Source: Hyaloscypha bicolor E (lineage: Eukaryota > Ascomycota > Leotiomycetes > Helotiales > Hyaloscyphaceae). From it: 64,000 nucleotides of DNA. The position numbers and the translations under genes are program-made. Location of the stretch: positions 1,055,247-1,119,246 of the forward strand of contig NW_020194575.1 in NCBI RefSeq assembly GCF_002865645.1. The letters are read 5' to 3'. Under the pieces are notes generated by a model. That model was not told where the DNA came from and made no database searches. It saw only the letters and a program-made list of their open reading frames with translations. Positions 45,217 through 56,200 of this stretch are shown piece by piece. Position 1 is the stretch's first letter, and the number at the start of each line of letters is the position of its first letter.

Positions 45217-46529
45217 TTACGGTATCAAATATACATTCGCTTCGAGTGTATCGTCGCAGCTTGTAAAATGATATTTTCAACCCTTTCGACTTTCGAAGCG
45301 GACTGCATTATGGCAGACTCCCCCTCTCCGCACCATCAGCTGTTCATTTGGAGCGATGCATCAAGGCTTTGCCAACGAACGACATGCCGGTATTTTTCAA
45401 GGTCTGCCTCGTCGCGGTGTTACCAACATCTCGGAACGTTCGGCCGACTCAACCACTGCAAGCATCCACATAAGTCGGGCGTCGTGGGGCGCACGGCAAG
45501 TGAACTGCATCTTCAGGCTGGGTGTGCAGACTCCGGACAGGCTGTTTGCCACCATGAAGGCTGACCCCGAGGCACACAATGCAGCGGTCGCATGAGAATT
45601 CTGCTCAGCCACGTCCATTTTTCACACTTCATGAAGTGACGATGAAGTGGTGCTTCGTTCGCCATAGCCTAGATTCCATGGTCTGAAACTTCGTTCAGCA
45701 GGCAACTCTGTCAAGGGGATGACTCCATAACAAGGTTTTCCCGTATCAAATACCCCCGTTTCAAAGCATTCAGCGCTGCCGACTACCAAGATGACTGGAT
45801 CGGTGAAGCGATTTGAGTCCAATAAGTAGGAAAATGAGGCTAATGCAGAGTCTAAGCCTTAATAGATCCCGGAAATACAAGGTTCCAAATTTAAACATTC
45901 ATTATTCAGACTTACACTAATTTTGACTTTTATTATACAAACTCATTTATAGAGCAGAGCTTTTAATATGATGTTTTTATACCGCCTATTGATTGATTCG
46001 CTAACCCTTTTTTCTAGCGAGGTTGTCCCAGAATAGACTGCCCATTGAATCAATTGGCCGGCGCCTCATATAGAGGTAGGACTTCAAAGCTAGTATCAGG
46101 TACTGATTTTAACCCGATGAGGCTACAGCTACAGATACTGGTCGTAGAGGGAGGGATGGATTGTGTTCTGGTGCGCTCAAAGGACTATTTGTTGGAGGAA
46201 AAGTCGCTGATGGTTGGGCCTGAAATAGTCGGTTTCAGAGCCATTGATTATTTCCAGGGGCTTATGATTTGAATAGTTTGTGGCAAAGTCGCCATGCATG
46301 CTTTTCTTAGTATCTTCTTCTCAAATATAAACGCACCGTCCTTGCGAGCCTCTAACATTTGTCGGAAGCTGTTTAGCCTTTTGCCCTGCTAACAGTGTAT
46401 AGAGACTAGGTATGGGAGCATTTGGAAACACCGCTACGCTCGTGTTGTTGCATCAGAGGCGTCTCCACCTCCCAATTTACGCTTCCTGAGAGATACGAGC
46501 CATTCTCAGTACCATTCCGCTCAAGGAAG

Positions 46530-46654
46530 AAACCAAGTAGTGTGTAAACAAGTAAGTGTGCAAAACCAATTAGTGTGTAGAAACCAAATGGTGTGTAAAA
46601 ACCAAGAAGAGTGGAAACACCAAATAGTGTGTAAAAATCAATTGGTGTGTACAT
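46530..46654. repeat. 18-bp minisatellite, about seven units
   Basis: The unit is 'accaaNtNgtgtgtaNaa', for example 'accaattagtgtgtagaa' and 'accaaatggtgtgtaaaa'. The 18-base unit keeps both strands open in one frame; I do not regard it as a gene. Confidence 0.8.
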
Positions 46655-47029
46655 ACAAAATGTGCAAAGGCCTCTATTTCACCTCGCTTCTTGGATGGTC
46701 TCTGTTAGGACGATCCCTTTACCGTTCATTTGTGGGTCCGTTGGACATCACCGATCATTGTCTTGCTGGATATCATGTGATCTCTGGCAATCACTTCAAA
46801 CTCGTGGAATCCTTCGCAATGCTAACTTGGTTAAACCTGGCACAACTTTGGGAGTCGTCACTTGGTTGCACAACCTCACCACCGCCAAGGCCAACCTCAT
46901 AAGAAAAAACTCAGTGCACCTCAGGTATGGCCCAACCTCACAAGCTAAACTCAGGTACCGCAACCTTGTGAGCTGCCGCCAAGTAGAAAAGTCCTATCCG
47001 GCGGAAAAGGCGTCACCGCGGGTGCGTTA

Positions 47030-47115
47030 TTGCAGTTGCCGCAAAAAGTTGCGTCGCCTCGAGTTGCGCTACCGCAAAGTTGCGCTGCCGCAGAAAGTTG
47101 CGTTCCCGCAAATCA
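47030..47115. repeat. Short tandem array of 'gccgcaaagttgcg'
   Basis: Five to six copies of 'ccgcaaagttgcg' variants, separated by 1-5 bases: 'gccgcaaaaagttgcgtcgc', 'ctaccgcaaagttgcgct', 'gccgcagaaagttgcgtt'. Confidence 0.75.
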
Positions 47116-47618
47116 CCTTTTCCTTTCTTCACATATTTCCATGATAATTGGCTTTTTAGTGCTCGAACTGGGTACTCAGCTCCAGATTGCAGCTTCCCGG
47201 ATTCTGATTTCAAGTTTCCAGAAGTAATAAAAGGAGCTAGCCGCGTCATTCATAAACCTGTACTCGTATGCTGGCAAAGTATTCTAAATATAAAATCTTC
47301 TTTATGTGATTATGCAGTCCAGGTAACCCATCTTCAGGACTAATCGCAAGCCGGGTCAGCGATTGACATCACGTGATATCATGTAGGGTCAACATCTGCC
47401 ACTAATGATGCTCCACGTTTCTGTCCACCGAAACACTTCTCGCACATCAACAACTCAAGACGGCTGGCCCCCTCAAAGCTAACAAGACATCCTTCGACCT
47501 GGTAGTCTTCATTCTACCGGGCCATGCAACAGATTCTGGGCTCAGTGTCTTTGAGGTGTTAGTCCAAGTCAATTACAAATTTGGTCAGTGCTCACATCCA
47601 CAGAACCCCTCATCAGCA

Positions 47619-49031
47619 ATGCCCGTATCGTTGCTTGGGCTCGCAAACGAGCTTCTCCTCTCGATTGCCGACTCCCTTGATTCCGAGCGCAGCATTAACT
47701 CCATTGCTCGCACGAATCGCCGCCTCTACCTCCTTCTCAACGATTATCTATACAAATACAATGTTATAAAGGGTGAAAGTTCAGCCCTATGGTGGGCCGC
47801 CAAGTGTGGGCAGAGCGGTTCTGCAGCCAAGTCAATCGCTCAAGCTGGCAATATGAATGTCCGGTGGAACGGCTTCCTGAAGATGAGACAGTTCGAATAC
47901 CTTGCGTCTATAGACGGCGAAGCGCGGGCCGTAGACCTGCTGAAACGAAATCACTGCTCGTATTGCACGCCTATCTACCTCGCGATTCTGAGTGGTCACG
48001 AAAGGGTCGCGAACTTGCTACTACAAAATGGAGCAGATATTGAGTCAGGCCTTGGACCTTGGGCAAACCCTCTCCAGGCAGCTGCTCAATGTGGCCAATT
48101 GCTAGCGGTCCGGCAGTTATCCGCGCGAGGGAGCGATATCGACAAGCCTGCACCGTACAAGGGCAGAACGGCACTTCATATCGCGTGTCTCGAGGGCAAC
48201 GATATGATTGTGCAACATCTCATTGAAGCGGGTGCCAATATAATGGCCCGAGATAATAAGCTCGACACCCCTCTGCACTTGGCTTTGAAAGACCGTGGGG
48301 CAAGCCAGTTTTCTAGTGGGTGTCTCAGAACTGTGCAGTGGTTACTCATCAGCGGGGCCGATACGCATGCTCGCAATCGGAAGGGACGAACACCGATTAG
48401 CATGGCAATGCAAATCAAGGGTTCGGACATCGGATGTCTGTTTAAGAAGGGGTCTAGAATTGCGGTCTACGAGGCCGGTTTCCAAGGCCGCCAGCCGGGG
48501 TGCAGTTCGCCGTCGCTGCAGCGGCTATGGGCAGCTTACCTCGACAAGCAAACCGAAGTGGCCATTGAGGCCGCGAGGGTAAAGAAGATAGCAATTGCTC
48601 GTGAAGAATCTGCCAACCAAAGGCTGCAGCTGCAACAAGTCAGAGAAGCCAGACGTCGCTTTACTGAAAATCAGAAGCAGGCAGAAGAGAAAGCAAGAGA
48701 AGAGAGGGAAGAGAGGGAAGAGAGAGCCAAAATGCTTCGGGAACAGGAAAAAGACCAGCAAGAGATGAAGGCTTCTCTCACACAGAAACAAGATGCTCTT
48801 CGGAGAACTTGGCTTGATTTGAGAGCGAAAGCCGAATGCGTAAACCAACCAAAGGACTCGGTCGCAAAAGGCAGATCAGTAAGTTGCAAGCACGTAGCAC
48901 TGACCTGGCAGAGAAGGAAAGGTAAAGTGGATTGTGCGTTTTGTTCCAGAGCATTTGCAAAATGTTTTTTCTTTCAGTGTCCGGACTGCGGAATTAGTGC
49001 CTGCCAATCCTGTACGAGAAGGAAGGAGTAA
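47619..49031 (+). CDS. F-box-like / ankyrin-repeat protein with coiled coil and C-terminal CxxC motifs
   Basis: A single exon of 470 residues starting at ATG 47619 (an upstream frame extends to 47556 but adds no family resemblance). An F-box-like start ('LLGLANELLLSIADSLDSER') is followed by about five ankyrin repeats at residues 55-290 ('TPIYLAILSGHERVANLLLQ', 'KGRTALHIACLEGNDMIVQH', 'LDTPLHLALKDRG', 'GRTPISMAMQ'). A long charged helix (about 310-400, 'EEREEREERAKMLREQEKDQ') is likely coiled coil. The C-terminus has paired cysteines ('DCAFCSRAFAKCFFFQCPDC', then 'ISACQSCTRRK') spaced like a small zinc-binding ribbon. Ankyrin proteins with F-box-like starts are abundant in fungi, and most have no assigned role. 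A ubiquitin-ligase adaptor role is inference. Confidence 0.85.
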   Translation: MPVSLLGLANELLLSIADSLDSERSINSIARTNRRLYLLLNDYLYKYNVIKGESSALWWAAKCGQSGSAAKSIAQAGNMNVRWNGFLKMRQFEYLASIDGEARAVDLLKRNHCSYCTPIYLAILSGHERVANLLLQNGADIESGLGPWANPLQAAAQCGQLLAVRQLSARGSDIDKPAPYKGRTALHIACLEGNDMIVQHLIEAGANIMARDNKLDTPLHLALKDRGASQFSSGCLRTVQWLLISGADTHARNRKGRTPISMAMQIKGSDIGCLFKKGSRIAVYEAGFQGRQPGCSSPSLQRLWAAYLDKQTEVAIEAARVKKIAIAREESANQRLQLQQVREARRRFTENQKQAEEKAREEREEREERAKMLREQEKDQQEMKASLTQKQDALRRTWLDLRAKAECVNQPKDSVAKGRSVSCKHVALTWQRRKGKVDCAFCSRAFAKCFFFQCPDCGISACQSCTRRKE

Positions 49032-49170
49032 GTAAGGTCCTAGGATAATTTCTGTGCACGACAAATTCTCCTGCTCAACGGTTTTCTTATGTCAGTGGCT
49101 AAAGGGACTGGGCATTGCTGGTTACCGCCGGAGCCGAACTTCTTTGGTTTCCTTGCGCTACGTCTTGTAT

Positions 49171-49690
49171 CTAGAGTATAGGCTGGCGGTTCAGTTCAAA
49201 GTAATGAGTGAGCCATTCCCTTGCGGCTAGTGCATCTTCCAAGTTATAATTCCCCTTCTTTCCACTTGCTTGAGTTTCCCTGCCTAGTCTCACCATCGCT
49301 AGAGTCTTAAGTGACAGTGCACCTGAGCCTTTTCGCCCCTTCCGCGGCGTCTGTTCGGTGGAAGTTGCACCCATGTTGGTCGATTCGACGATTGGCGCCT
49401 GGGCTTCCTTCATCTGTTACGCGACTTCTGCTTTCGCGGATTCAATCAGCCAAGTGTCCACCGCAATTGAATGACTTGTGTGTTATAGTGACTCATCTCC
49501 ACATCAAGGTATACCAAGCTATCGATGAGGATTGCGGATGAAAAGTAATCAATGAGTGTAATACGAATAAGCTCAGAATCCCCCGATGCGGCCGTACCCA
49601 TTTCGCAGTTAATCGCAACTGGCTGTCGTGTGTCGGAATATTTAGTTCCATTAGGCGTTGCGCGAAACATCTATAAAAGTCCAAGTTCTC
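49171..49690 (-). pseudogene. RNA exonuclease (DEDDh, Rex-type) with internal deletion
   Basis: On the minus strand, 'PVAINCEMGTAASGDSELIR' and 'ITLIDYFSSAILIDSLV' (about 49620-49490) match the first exonuclease motif of fungal Rex3/Rex4-like enzymes, where the core is D-C-E-M; here the Asp is Asn. Further down, 'SLKTLAMVRLGRETQ' and 'KKGNYNLEDALAAREW' (49413-49171) match the C-terminal motif with its HxxxxD-like LED(A) site. Only about 140 bp separate the two pieces, where relatives have roughly 100 residues, so the middle is deleted. No intact start was found. Flanked by intergenic sequence. Confidence 0.7.
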
Positions 49691-51083
49691 CTTTAGGATA
49701 CTAGCGTGGGATATGAATTCGCTTCTAGTATATGGATCTGAGGATATATGGTTGCCGCAACAGGACCATCTCTAGAATTGAGGCGTATTAACTGTTCTGT
49801 TTTGCTCGCCCAAACTTCTGAAAGCCAAGATATGAGTACTAACGTTGGATCTCACGTGCCTTGAGTTTCACGACTCCATCGTGGTACTTGTACCGAATTG
49901 TGGGCCGAGGAGAAGAAATAGGTATTGCAGTCGCGAGGACTGTTGAGACTATCTTGTTCACGGGCGCCTTCCAGGCTATTGGAGGTAGAGTCCATATAAC
50001 AAAACTTCCCTCTTTACCAATTACTAAAATAACCCTCGATGCTACTTTGTTATTACTATCCAAGTAGAAATACTAATAATAATAGAATAATCAATCTGCT
50101 AATTGGGTGGTAGATTATATTTACAGCTTTACGGCAAAACTCGGAAGTAATGCAGGTGACTTTTGGTGCGATTCGCATGAAAAACGGGAACTTGTTGGCT
50201 AGTACTATACATGTCGCTGGCCCACACTATCGCCGAAATTGAGCAAGACACGGACAAGCCCAGGGTAGATAGCCTGAACCATGTTGGCTAGTGTATGTAT
50301 AGTAGGAAGCGTTTTTGAATTATTGAAGCTTTACCATATATCACTCCTCTTGTTTTCTATCGGCGGATAACAATGTAACATCTCTGGTATATTTCTTGGC
50401 GAGTGATAGTTCGTCCCGCCGCTATTGCTTTAAGTGGTAGTCTAGATGTTGTATTGGAAGTTTGATTTGATTTATTTTCCTTATTATCACAGTTTGTAAG
50501 AAAGAGGTCATGATAAGAAGGCCATCTCTACGAGAATAGAGCGTTGTGCCGACCCCTCTGTCACGTGCTGCGCACAGGCATATATATAGCTTCTTCACCG
50601 CCCTTAGGGCACATCATTCATACATATTTACACAAACACACCCACATTCCACTTCCACAGCTTGTCCAGGCCGTGACACCCTCATACCACTCATATTCGA
50701 GGCATTAAAACACATATTGATATTTCAGACCTCGGTTGAAAAATCAGGCACCGTTTTGTTGCTCATTAGCAGATATTTTCCAGCGTCCTTATCGGTACTG
50801 CAATCTTTGGAGTATGTTAAGCTTGGTCAAGGCATTCTGAGGTGCGATGTTGAACATCTTGGCATTTAAGCCAGACTCAGCCACGTCGACCCCTATTGGA
50901 AGCAAGCTTTCAAGCTAAGATGTGTCTCGGAAGTTCCCATTTTAGACGTCCCCTGATCCCGCATCTCCCTTTCATCGTAACAGGGTCTTCAAGCGTCAAC
51001 ATATTTGAAATTTCGTTTTGAGGCGGCGTTCTTCTACGCTCGCTCATTCAGTTCCCCTGAATCGCTCGGCTAAGGCTACAACG
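49691..51083. other. Intergenic, no supported gene
   Basis: AT-rich patches at 50040-50110 and 50320-50480. Small frames at 49861-50067 and 50546-50869 lack any recognisable feature. The right end is the 5' region of the membrane protein gene at 51084. Confidence 0.45.
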
Positions 51084-52229
51084 ATGTCCTTTCCGCAAAA
51101 CACAAGTCTCTCCGTTCCCACATCCTTCATTCAATTCACCTACCAATCCCAGTCTATCAAGTTCACGGAATGGATCTCCCTCCTCACTCTGTGCCTTGCT
51201 CCCCTCATCGCACACATCATAGCCGGCGTTCCCACACCGATCTACCTTTGCCGCAAGCGACCACCCTGGCACACCTTCATTGGGCATTTCAACCCAATGT
51301 CCATTCTCTGGCGCTACTTCGTCATCACTGATCGTCGGGTGCGAGCGAAACACTGGACCTCAATTGACATGGCCGCAAATTGCGCTCTCTTCTGGACAGG
51401 CAACGGATGGGATGGATCCGAAGAGATGATATTGAAGAGTCGAGCTTTCTGTACACGGATTCCAAGTTTACGTCGGATCAGTTTCGTCTCCGTCAGTATG
51501 GCCACTACCGTGATTGTCACGATCCAGGGTATTCAGTCCGTCTATTCCCCTCTTCAAGGTTACTTTGCTGGAAATTATGCTTTCGGTCTCGCTTTCGACA
51601 CCATCTTCTACTCAATGGCATTCTTGGGTCTTATGCGGATTCCTGCTGCACTCTGGTTGACAGAAGACTTCTCGTACGCAGACATCAATCGGATCCAGAG
51701 AAGAGCCGGAGAAGAGATGGAGGACCTGGAGTTGGAGGCTATAACGACAAAAAGTCCCGCACACACGCGGACTCTATCAGATATTGGCCTTCTAGCTGCA
51801 GACTCTGAACTGCTCATCTCACCAGAGGAAATGTTCTACCCATCAAACTGCTGGAGAAGCATGATCATCCGCGTCATCTTTCTTACCCCACTCGTCGGCT
51901 CCTTGGCTCTCAGCACGGCGTACATCGGGCAGTCGCAGCCGGGGTATGGAAACTTCTTCACCGGTACGCATCTTGTGCTTATTCTCTTCTACTTGGCCGT
52001 CACTGTTGGCGTCGTCGTTATCTTTCTGGTCTATTTCTGGAAGGGAAATACGGGGGATACTGTCTTGCCCTGCATAGGACAGACATGGTACAAGATTTAT
52101 ACCGGGGTTTTGATATTTCTCGCTCTATCTGCAATGGTTGTGTCAGGACTCGAGACAAGAAAGACGAAGTGTGGAACGTATACGACGATGAGACCGTACT
52201 ATGATCAGTTCGGCTGTGCTGGTATGTGA
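51084..52229 (+). CDS. Multi-pass membrane protein of unknown function, 381 aa
   Basis: One open frame from ATG 51084 to the TGA at 52227-52229. About six to seven hydrophobic helices: 'EWISLLTLCLAPLIAHIIAG', 'VSMATTVIVTIQGIQSVYS', 'GLAFDTIFYSMAFLGLMRIP', 'IIRVIFLTPLVGSLALSTAY', 'LVLILFYLAVTVGVVVIFLV', 'KIYTGVLIFLALSAMVVSGL'. Motifs 'FNPMSILWRYFVITDRRVRA' and 'MAANCALFWTGNGWDGSE' recur in unnamed ascomycete proteins I have seen. No transporter motif is visible. A 'ggtatgtgag' donor-like site overlaps the last codons, so a further 3' exon is possible. Confidence 0.75.
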   Translation: MSFPQNTSLSVPTSFIQFTYQSQSIKFTEWISLLTLCLAPLIAHIIAGVPTPIYLCRKRPPWHTFIGHFNPMSILWRYFVITDRRVRAKHWTSIDMAANCALFWTGNGWDGSEEMILKSRAFCTRIPSLRRISFVSVSMATTVIVTIQGIQSVYSPLQGYFAGNYAFGLAFDTIFYSMAFLGLMRIPAALWLTEDFSYADINRIQRRAGEEMEDLELEAITTKSPAHTRTLSDIGLLAADSELLISPEEMFYPSNCWRSMIIRVIFLTPLVGSLALSTAYIGQSQPGYGNFFTGTHLVLILFYLAVTVGVVVIFLVYFWKGNTGDTVLPCIGQTWYKIYTGVLIFLALSAMVVSGLETRKTKCGTYTTMRPYYDQFGCAGM

Positions 52230-52272
52230 GTGGGAAAATTGTGGTTCTCGATTGTCAATCACAAAATTTAAT

Positions 52273-52860
52273 CTACTTGTTGACTTTACTCATCTGTTTG
52301 GTGACAGATATAGTCATTGAAGACTCACAATCCTGACTAGGTCGATAGGTATATTTAAACTCTCCATTCTTCTTGTAGTAACAACCCTTCCGAATACTGG
52401 TTGGTCCGACCTTATGGGATTTCAGCCCATCCGCAGCTCGATGAATATAACATTCCCCAACCAGCAAATGACTTGATTCCAATTTTTGAAGAACTACTGA
52501 AATACTTGCGCCATATACCACCGTTATAACATCTCCGATCAATGCATTTGCAGGCACAAGGCCAAATGCTCCCCGGGCAGCTATCGTAAATCCTCTGTTC
52601 CAAATCGCAGATTGGATTCTTCGAAGCCGTTCTGCCGCCAACGTCGACTTCATCTGCTTAATCATACGTTGGAGTCTCACATCTCCAGTCCCACTGTTTG
52701 CGGGTGCGTGCTCAAAAGCCCTCTTGTAATCTTACCGCGAGTGATGATTGCCTCATCCGTGCCCCTATCTGCTACCAGTGTCCGGTAAAATGGTTCAGGC
52801 ACTGGTTTCCGTAGCTGGTACTAATTGGCGTTAAAAACCACCCAGGTGGTATTGTGCCCT
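52273..52860 (-). pseudogene. C-terminal fragment of a HET-domain protein
   Basis: The minus frame 52680-52273 reads 'FTIAARGAFGLVPANALIGD', 'VITVVYGASISVVLQKLES', 'LLVGECYIHRAADG', the C-terminal block found downstream of many HET domains (G[LM]GP....GD.[VI].[VI]..GA..P..L, LVG.CY[VI]HG..DG). Upstream in another frame, 'PFYRTLVADRGTDEA' (about 52800-52750) resembles the preceding '[FY]WRTLIADR' motif, so a frameshift lies near 52690. The HET domain itself is missing: the fragment runs into AT-rich sequence beside the LTR element. Confidence 0.75.
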
Positions 52861-53042
52861 CCATTGCCCGTTCAAAGACGTTAAGTTAGATATTTTAATA
52901 TAAGTATAAGCTAGTATATTATAAGGGTTATAATATAATTACGTGCTACTTAACTTATAATAAAAGGATTTCTTAAAATAGAATTTTGATTTAAGCAAAT
53001 TTATATACTAGCTAGCGAGATACATCTTCGTTAATGGCGCCT

Positions 53043-53230
53043 TGTAACGGCGGGATTAATGCAATGGTCGAAGGCTCAAAGTTCAAAGAATCTCATGTAT
53101 TAGAAAATACTAAGCTATGGAATAAAGTAGTATTATCCGCCCAAGTAATTCTGGCTTAGCTCGTTTGGTGCTGTTTTCCAATATCCTGTCCTTGGCAGAT
53201 TATCCCCTGATCCAAGCAGCGTTATATTAC
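53043..53230 (-). repeat. LTR copy (3' LTR in element orientation)
   Basis: Begins TGTAACGGCGGGATTAATGC on the plus strand and ends near GTTATATTAC, i.e. short TG..CA-like ends on the minus strand. It lacks 21 bases present in the other copy (gaaggatgcctcgacctttag). It has suffered less AT drift than the other copy. Confidence 0.75.
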
Positions 53231-53248
53231 CCCCCCCCCCCCCCCCCC
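53230..53248 (+). repeat. Run of 19 C
   Basis: An uninterrupted C run directly beside the LTR end. It is unusual in an AT-rich neighbourhood and may be a sequencing or assembly artefact. Confidence 0.9.
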
Positions 53249-56200
53249 TAAAGAGAAGTCTAAATACCCTTATTTAGGGGATTATTTAGCCGTAGTATAG
53301 AAAAGAAAAAAGAGGAAATAATAGCTATTAACCCTATTCCGTCTAATCCCTATAGCTTACTTATAATTAAAATATAGTCTTGACTCTGCCAGAATAACCT
53401 AGTTCCTAGTATATTCCGGCTAGTTCTTAGTATCTATTACTCGTATTATGCCTATACTTATATTAATAATATAGTCTGGGAGTATTATATAGGCCATGGC
53501 TAATATTAGAACTATTATTATCGGGCGGTCTTTAAATAAAAATAGCAGATCAAGTCTATTTATTAATATAGGCTTTAATATAGTAGCTTGCTTGCCTTTC
53601 CTCTTAATTAGAGTAATAGTATTTAGCTTAATTATACTATTTTTAAGCTATTTAATTAATTTCTGGACCTTCTTGAATTTAATATATATATTCTCAAGTT
53701 ATTTCTCTATAATAGAAACTTATATATTAAGGGCAGCTACTTAAGCTACTTTATTATTAAATTCCCGGGCCTTAAGCTATATAATTTTGGTTTTATAAAA
53801 GTTTCTAAAGGGTTTTCCGACTTCTTAAATAATATTATTTACTAATTTATTAATATCTATAGGGTATTACTTCTTTAATTTAGCCTTTAGAATTATTTAC
53901 TAGCTTTTAGTTTTAGACTAGTACTTTATATAATAACTATTACTTAGTACTATATATCTTCTAGTTATAATAGGTGTCTTAATACTAGTTTAGCTATTTT
54001 TATTATAGTTAGAGTTTCCTTTATTACTAGAAGTTTTTTTATTCTTAGTCTTTTTATTATTAGAATTCTTGCTATTATCTAATACCTTATATTTCTTAGA
54101 TAAGCTAGCCTTATTCTTTTTTGCCTTTTTAATATTTGGCTCTATAAGATTAATTAGATAGCCCTTATTAGTATTATTTATTCCGCCTATTTAATTATTA
54201 GATTTATTATTACTAGTAACTAAAATCTCTATTTTATTATTATTAGAATATTTTACTAAAATATTCTTTATAATAATTTTAGATATATTCTTAAAAGTAA
54301 TATAGGCCATATTCTATATATTAATCTATTCTTAGATAAAAGAATTACTATTTTCGTTTATAAAAATAATTTAGCTAGTAATTATATTAATAATAGTAAT
54401 AGCTACTAAACTTAAAATACTACTACTATTATTTAAGTTATTTAGGATCTGGCAAATAGCCTTACTTAGTCTAGTTATAGATAATATATTACTAGAATTT
54501 CTTATTTATTTTGCCTTTATTAATAATTTTATTAAGGTAATAGTAATAATATAAATAGTTAAGGTTATAAAAATTAAAGTAATTAGAAAGATTTCCCTTA
54601 ATTTTTAATAATATTTCGAACTAATATAGGTAAGTATTTACTTTTAGCTTAGTTTTAAGAATTTACTTTTTTTATAATTTGCCTAGATAATAAAATATAG
54701 TTTAGTATAATAAAGAAAGATATTTTATTTAGATTTCTAAAAAAAAAATAAGTACTAATATAATAAAATAAAAGAAATATACTAGAATTTAGATAAAACC
54801 CGAGAAATATCTAGGTTTTTCTTTTCTTTCTCTAGTTATAGAAGCCTTATTATTAAGATTTATTATTATCTAGATAATCTTTATTAAACTCGTTCTCTTT
54901 AGTATACTAAATCTATTTATTTAACTAAATAGAAGGTCCTATTTTACTAGGGTTCTATTTATAGAATTTATATAATTTAAGTACTAAGTTCTTAAAGTTT
55001 AATATAAAATACTATTTATTATTTATATTCTATTTCTTTTATTTAATCTTATAATAAAGCTTATTATAAAATATCTTAGAAAAAAGAATCTTTTTAACTT
55101 CCTATTTAAGTTTGCTATTAACTTTAGTAAAACTAGGCTCTTTATTAGTCTGGCCGGATAATAGATTAGTAAGATTCTTATAAAGTCTATTTATATAGAA
55201 AATTAGCTAAATCCTATATAATAGAAAAAGATCAAATTAATATAAATAGCCGACTATTTTATTAATCTTAAATAATCTAGTAAGAAAATAATCTAATTTA
55301 TTAGATAAATAATTCGTTTTTTATATTTTTTTAATTATATAAATTATATTTCCTGAACTAAAATCTGGTTCTTATTATTTCTTATTAGCTTACTTGGCTT
55401 AATACTCCTGAGCTATTATTATATATTCTCGGGTATAATTAATAGTAGTATTAATTCTTTTAGTCTATTATTATACTTTCTCCTAATTAAGTTTCTTTCT
55501 TAGTATTTTAAACTCTATTATTAGTAATATCTAATTAAAGTTTAGCCTGAATTTATATTTATAATTAATTATTAAGAGAAATAAGCTAGTTAATTTATAT
55601 AGGCAGGTAGTATCTATAATATTAAATACTAGAAATAAATCTGCCTAATTATTCTAGAAATAATTAATAAAGAAATAAAGTCAGGTATTAATAATCTAGT
55701 TAATAATTTCTATTTATTTATTAGTTTAGGTATATTTCGTAATTAAGAGCTTTAGCTTAATTCTAGTTAATCTTAATAGTTTATTTATAAAGTCTAAAAT
55801 GAATTAGGGTTCTTAATTACTTATAATAATAAGAAAAGATTCTCGGAATTACTAGATATAATAATAAAATAGGCTAGTAGTAGTCCTAGCTATAATATTC
55901 TTAGTTATTAGTAAGCTTATATATTATTTAGATAATTAATTAATTATAATAAATATATTATTATATTTCTTACTTATAGAGCTAGGAATATAAAAGTCTA
56001 TAGATAAATCGTCCTATATTCTTAGGGGAATTAGTAATAAGTATAATAGGCCTAGTATTTTATCTCTTGGTTTATAAGACCTTTAATATTTATAATAGTT
56101 TATTATAAAGTAATTAATATCTATAGAAAGAATAGGCTACTAATAAAGTCTCTAAACTAGGATTTTTATCTTATTTTAACCGGGATATATAGTAATTATT

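Larger units (their letters stand above)
45217..47618. other. Intergenic with two minisatellites
   Basis: No gene supported in 2.4 kb. 45850-45990 is AT-rich. Two short tandem arrays are listed separately. The segment 46910-46980 repeats 'aacctca.aagctaa' and 'ctcaggta.cgcaacct' loosely. 47340-47618 is the 5' region of the ankyrin gene, with an 'acatcacgtgatatcatg' palindrome-like site at 47368-47384. Confidence 0.45.

Noticed and set aside
46406..46902. Minus-strand 82-codon and plus-strand 120-codon frames
   Set aside because: Kept open by the 18-bp tandem repeat; not gene-like outside it.
53496..53744. 82-codon frame in AT-rich DNA
   Set aside because: Lies inside the RIP-degraded retrotransposon on the wrong strand; a chance frame in AT-rich sequence.
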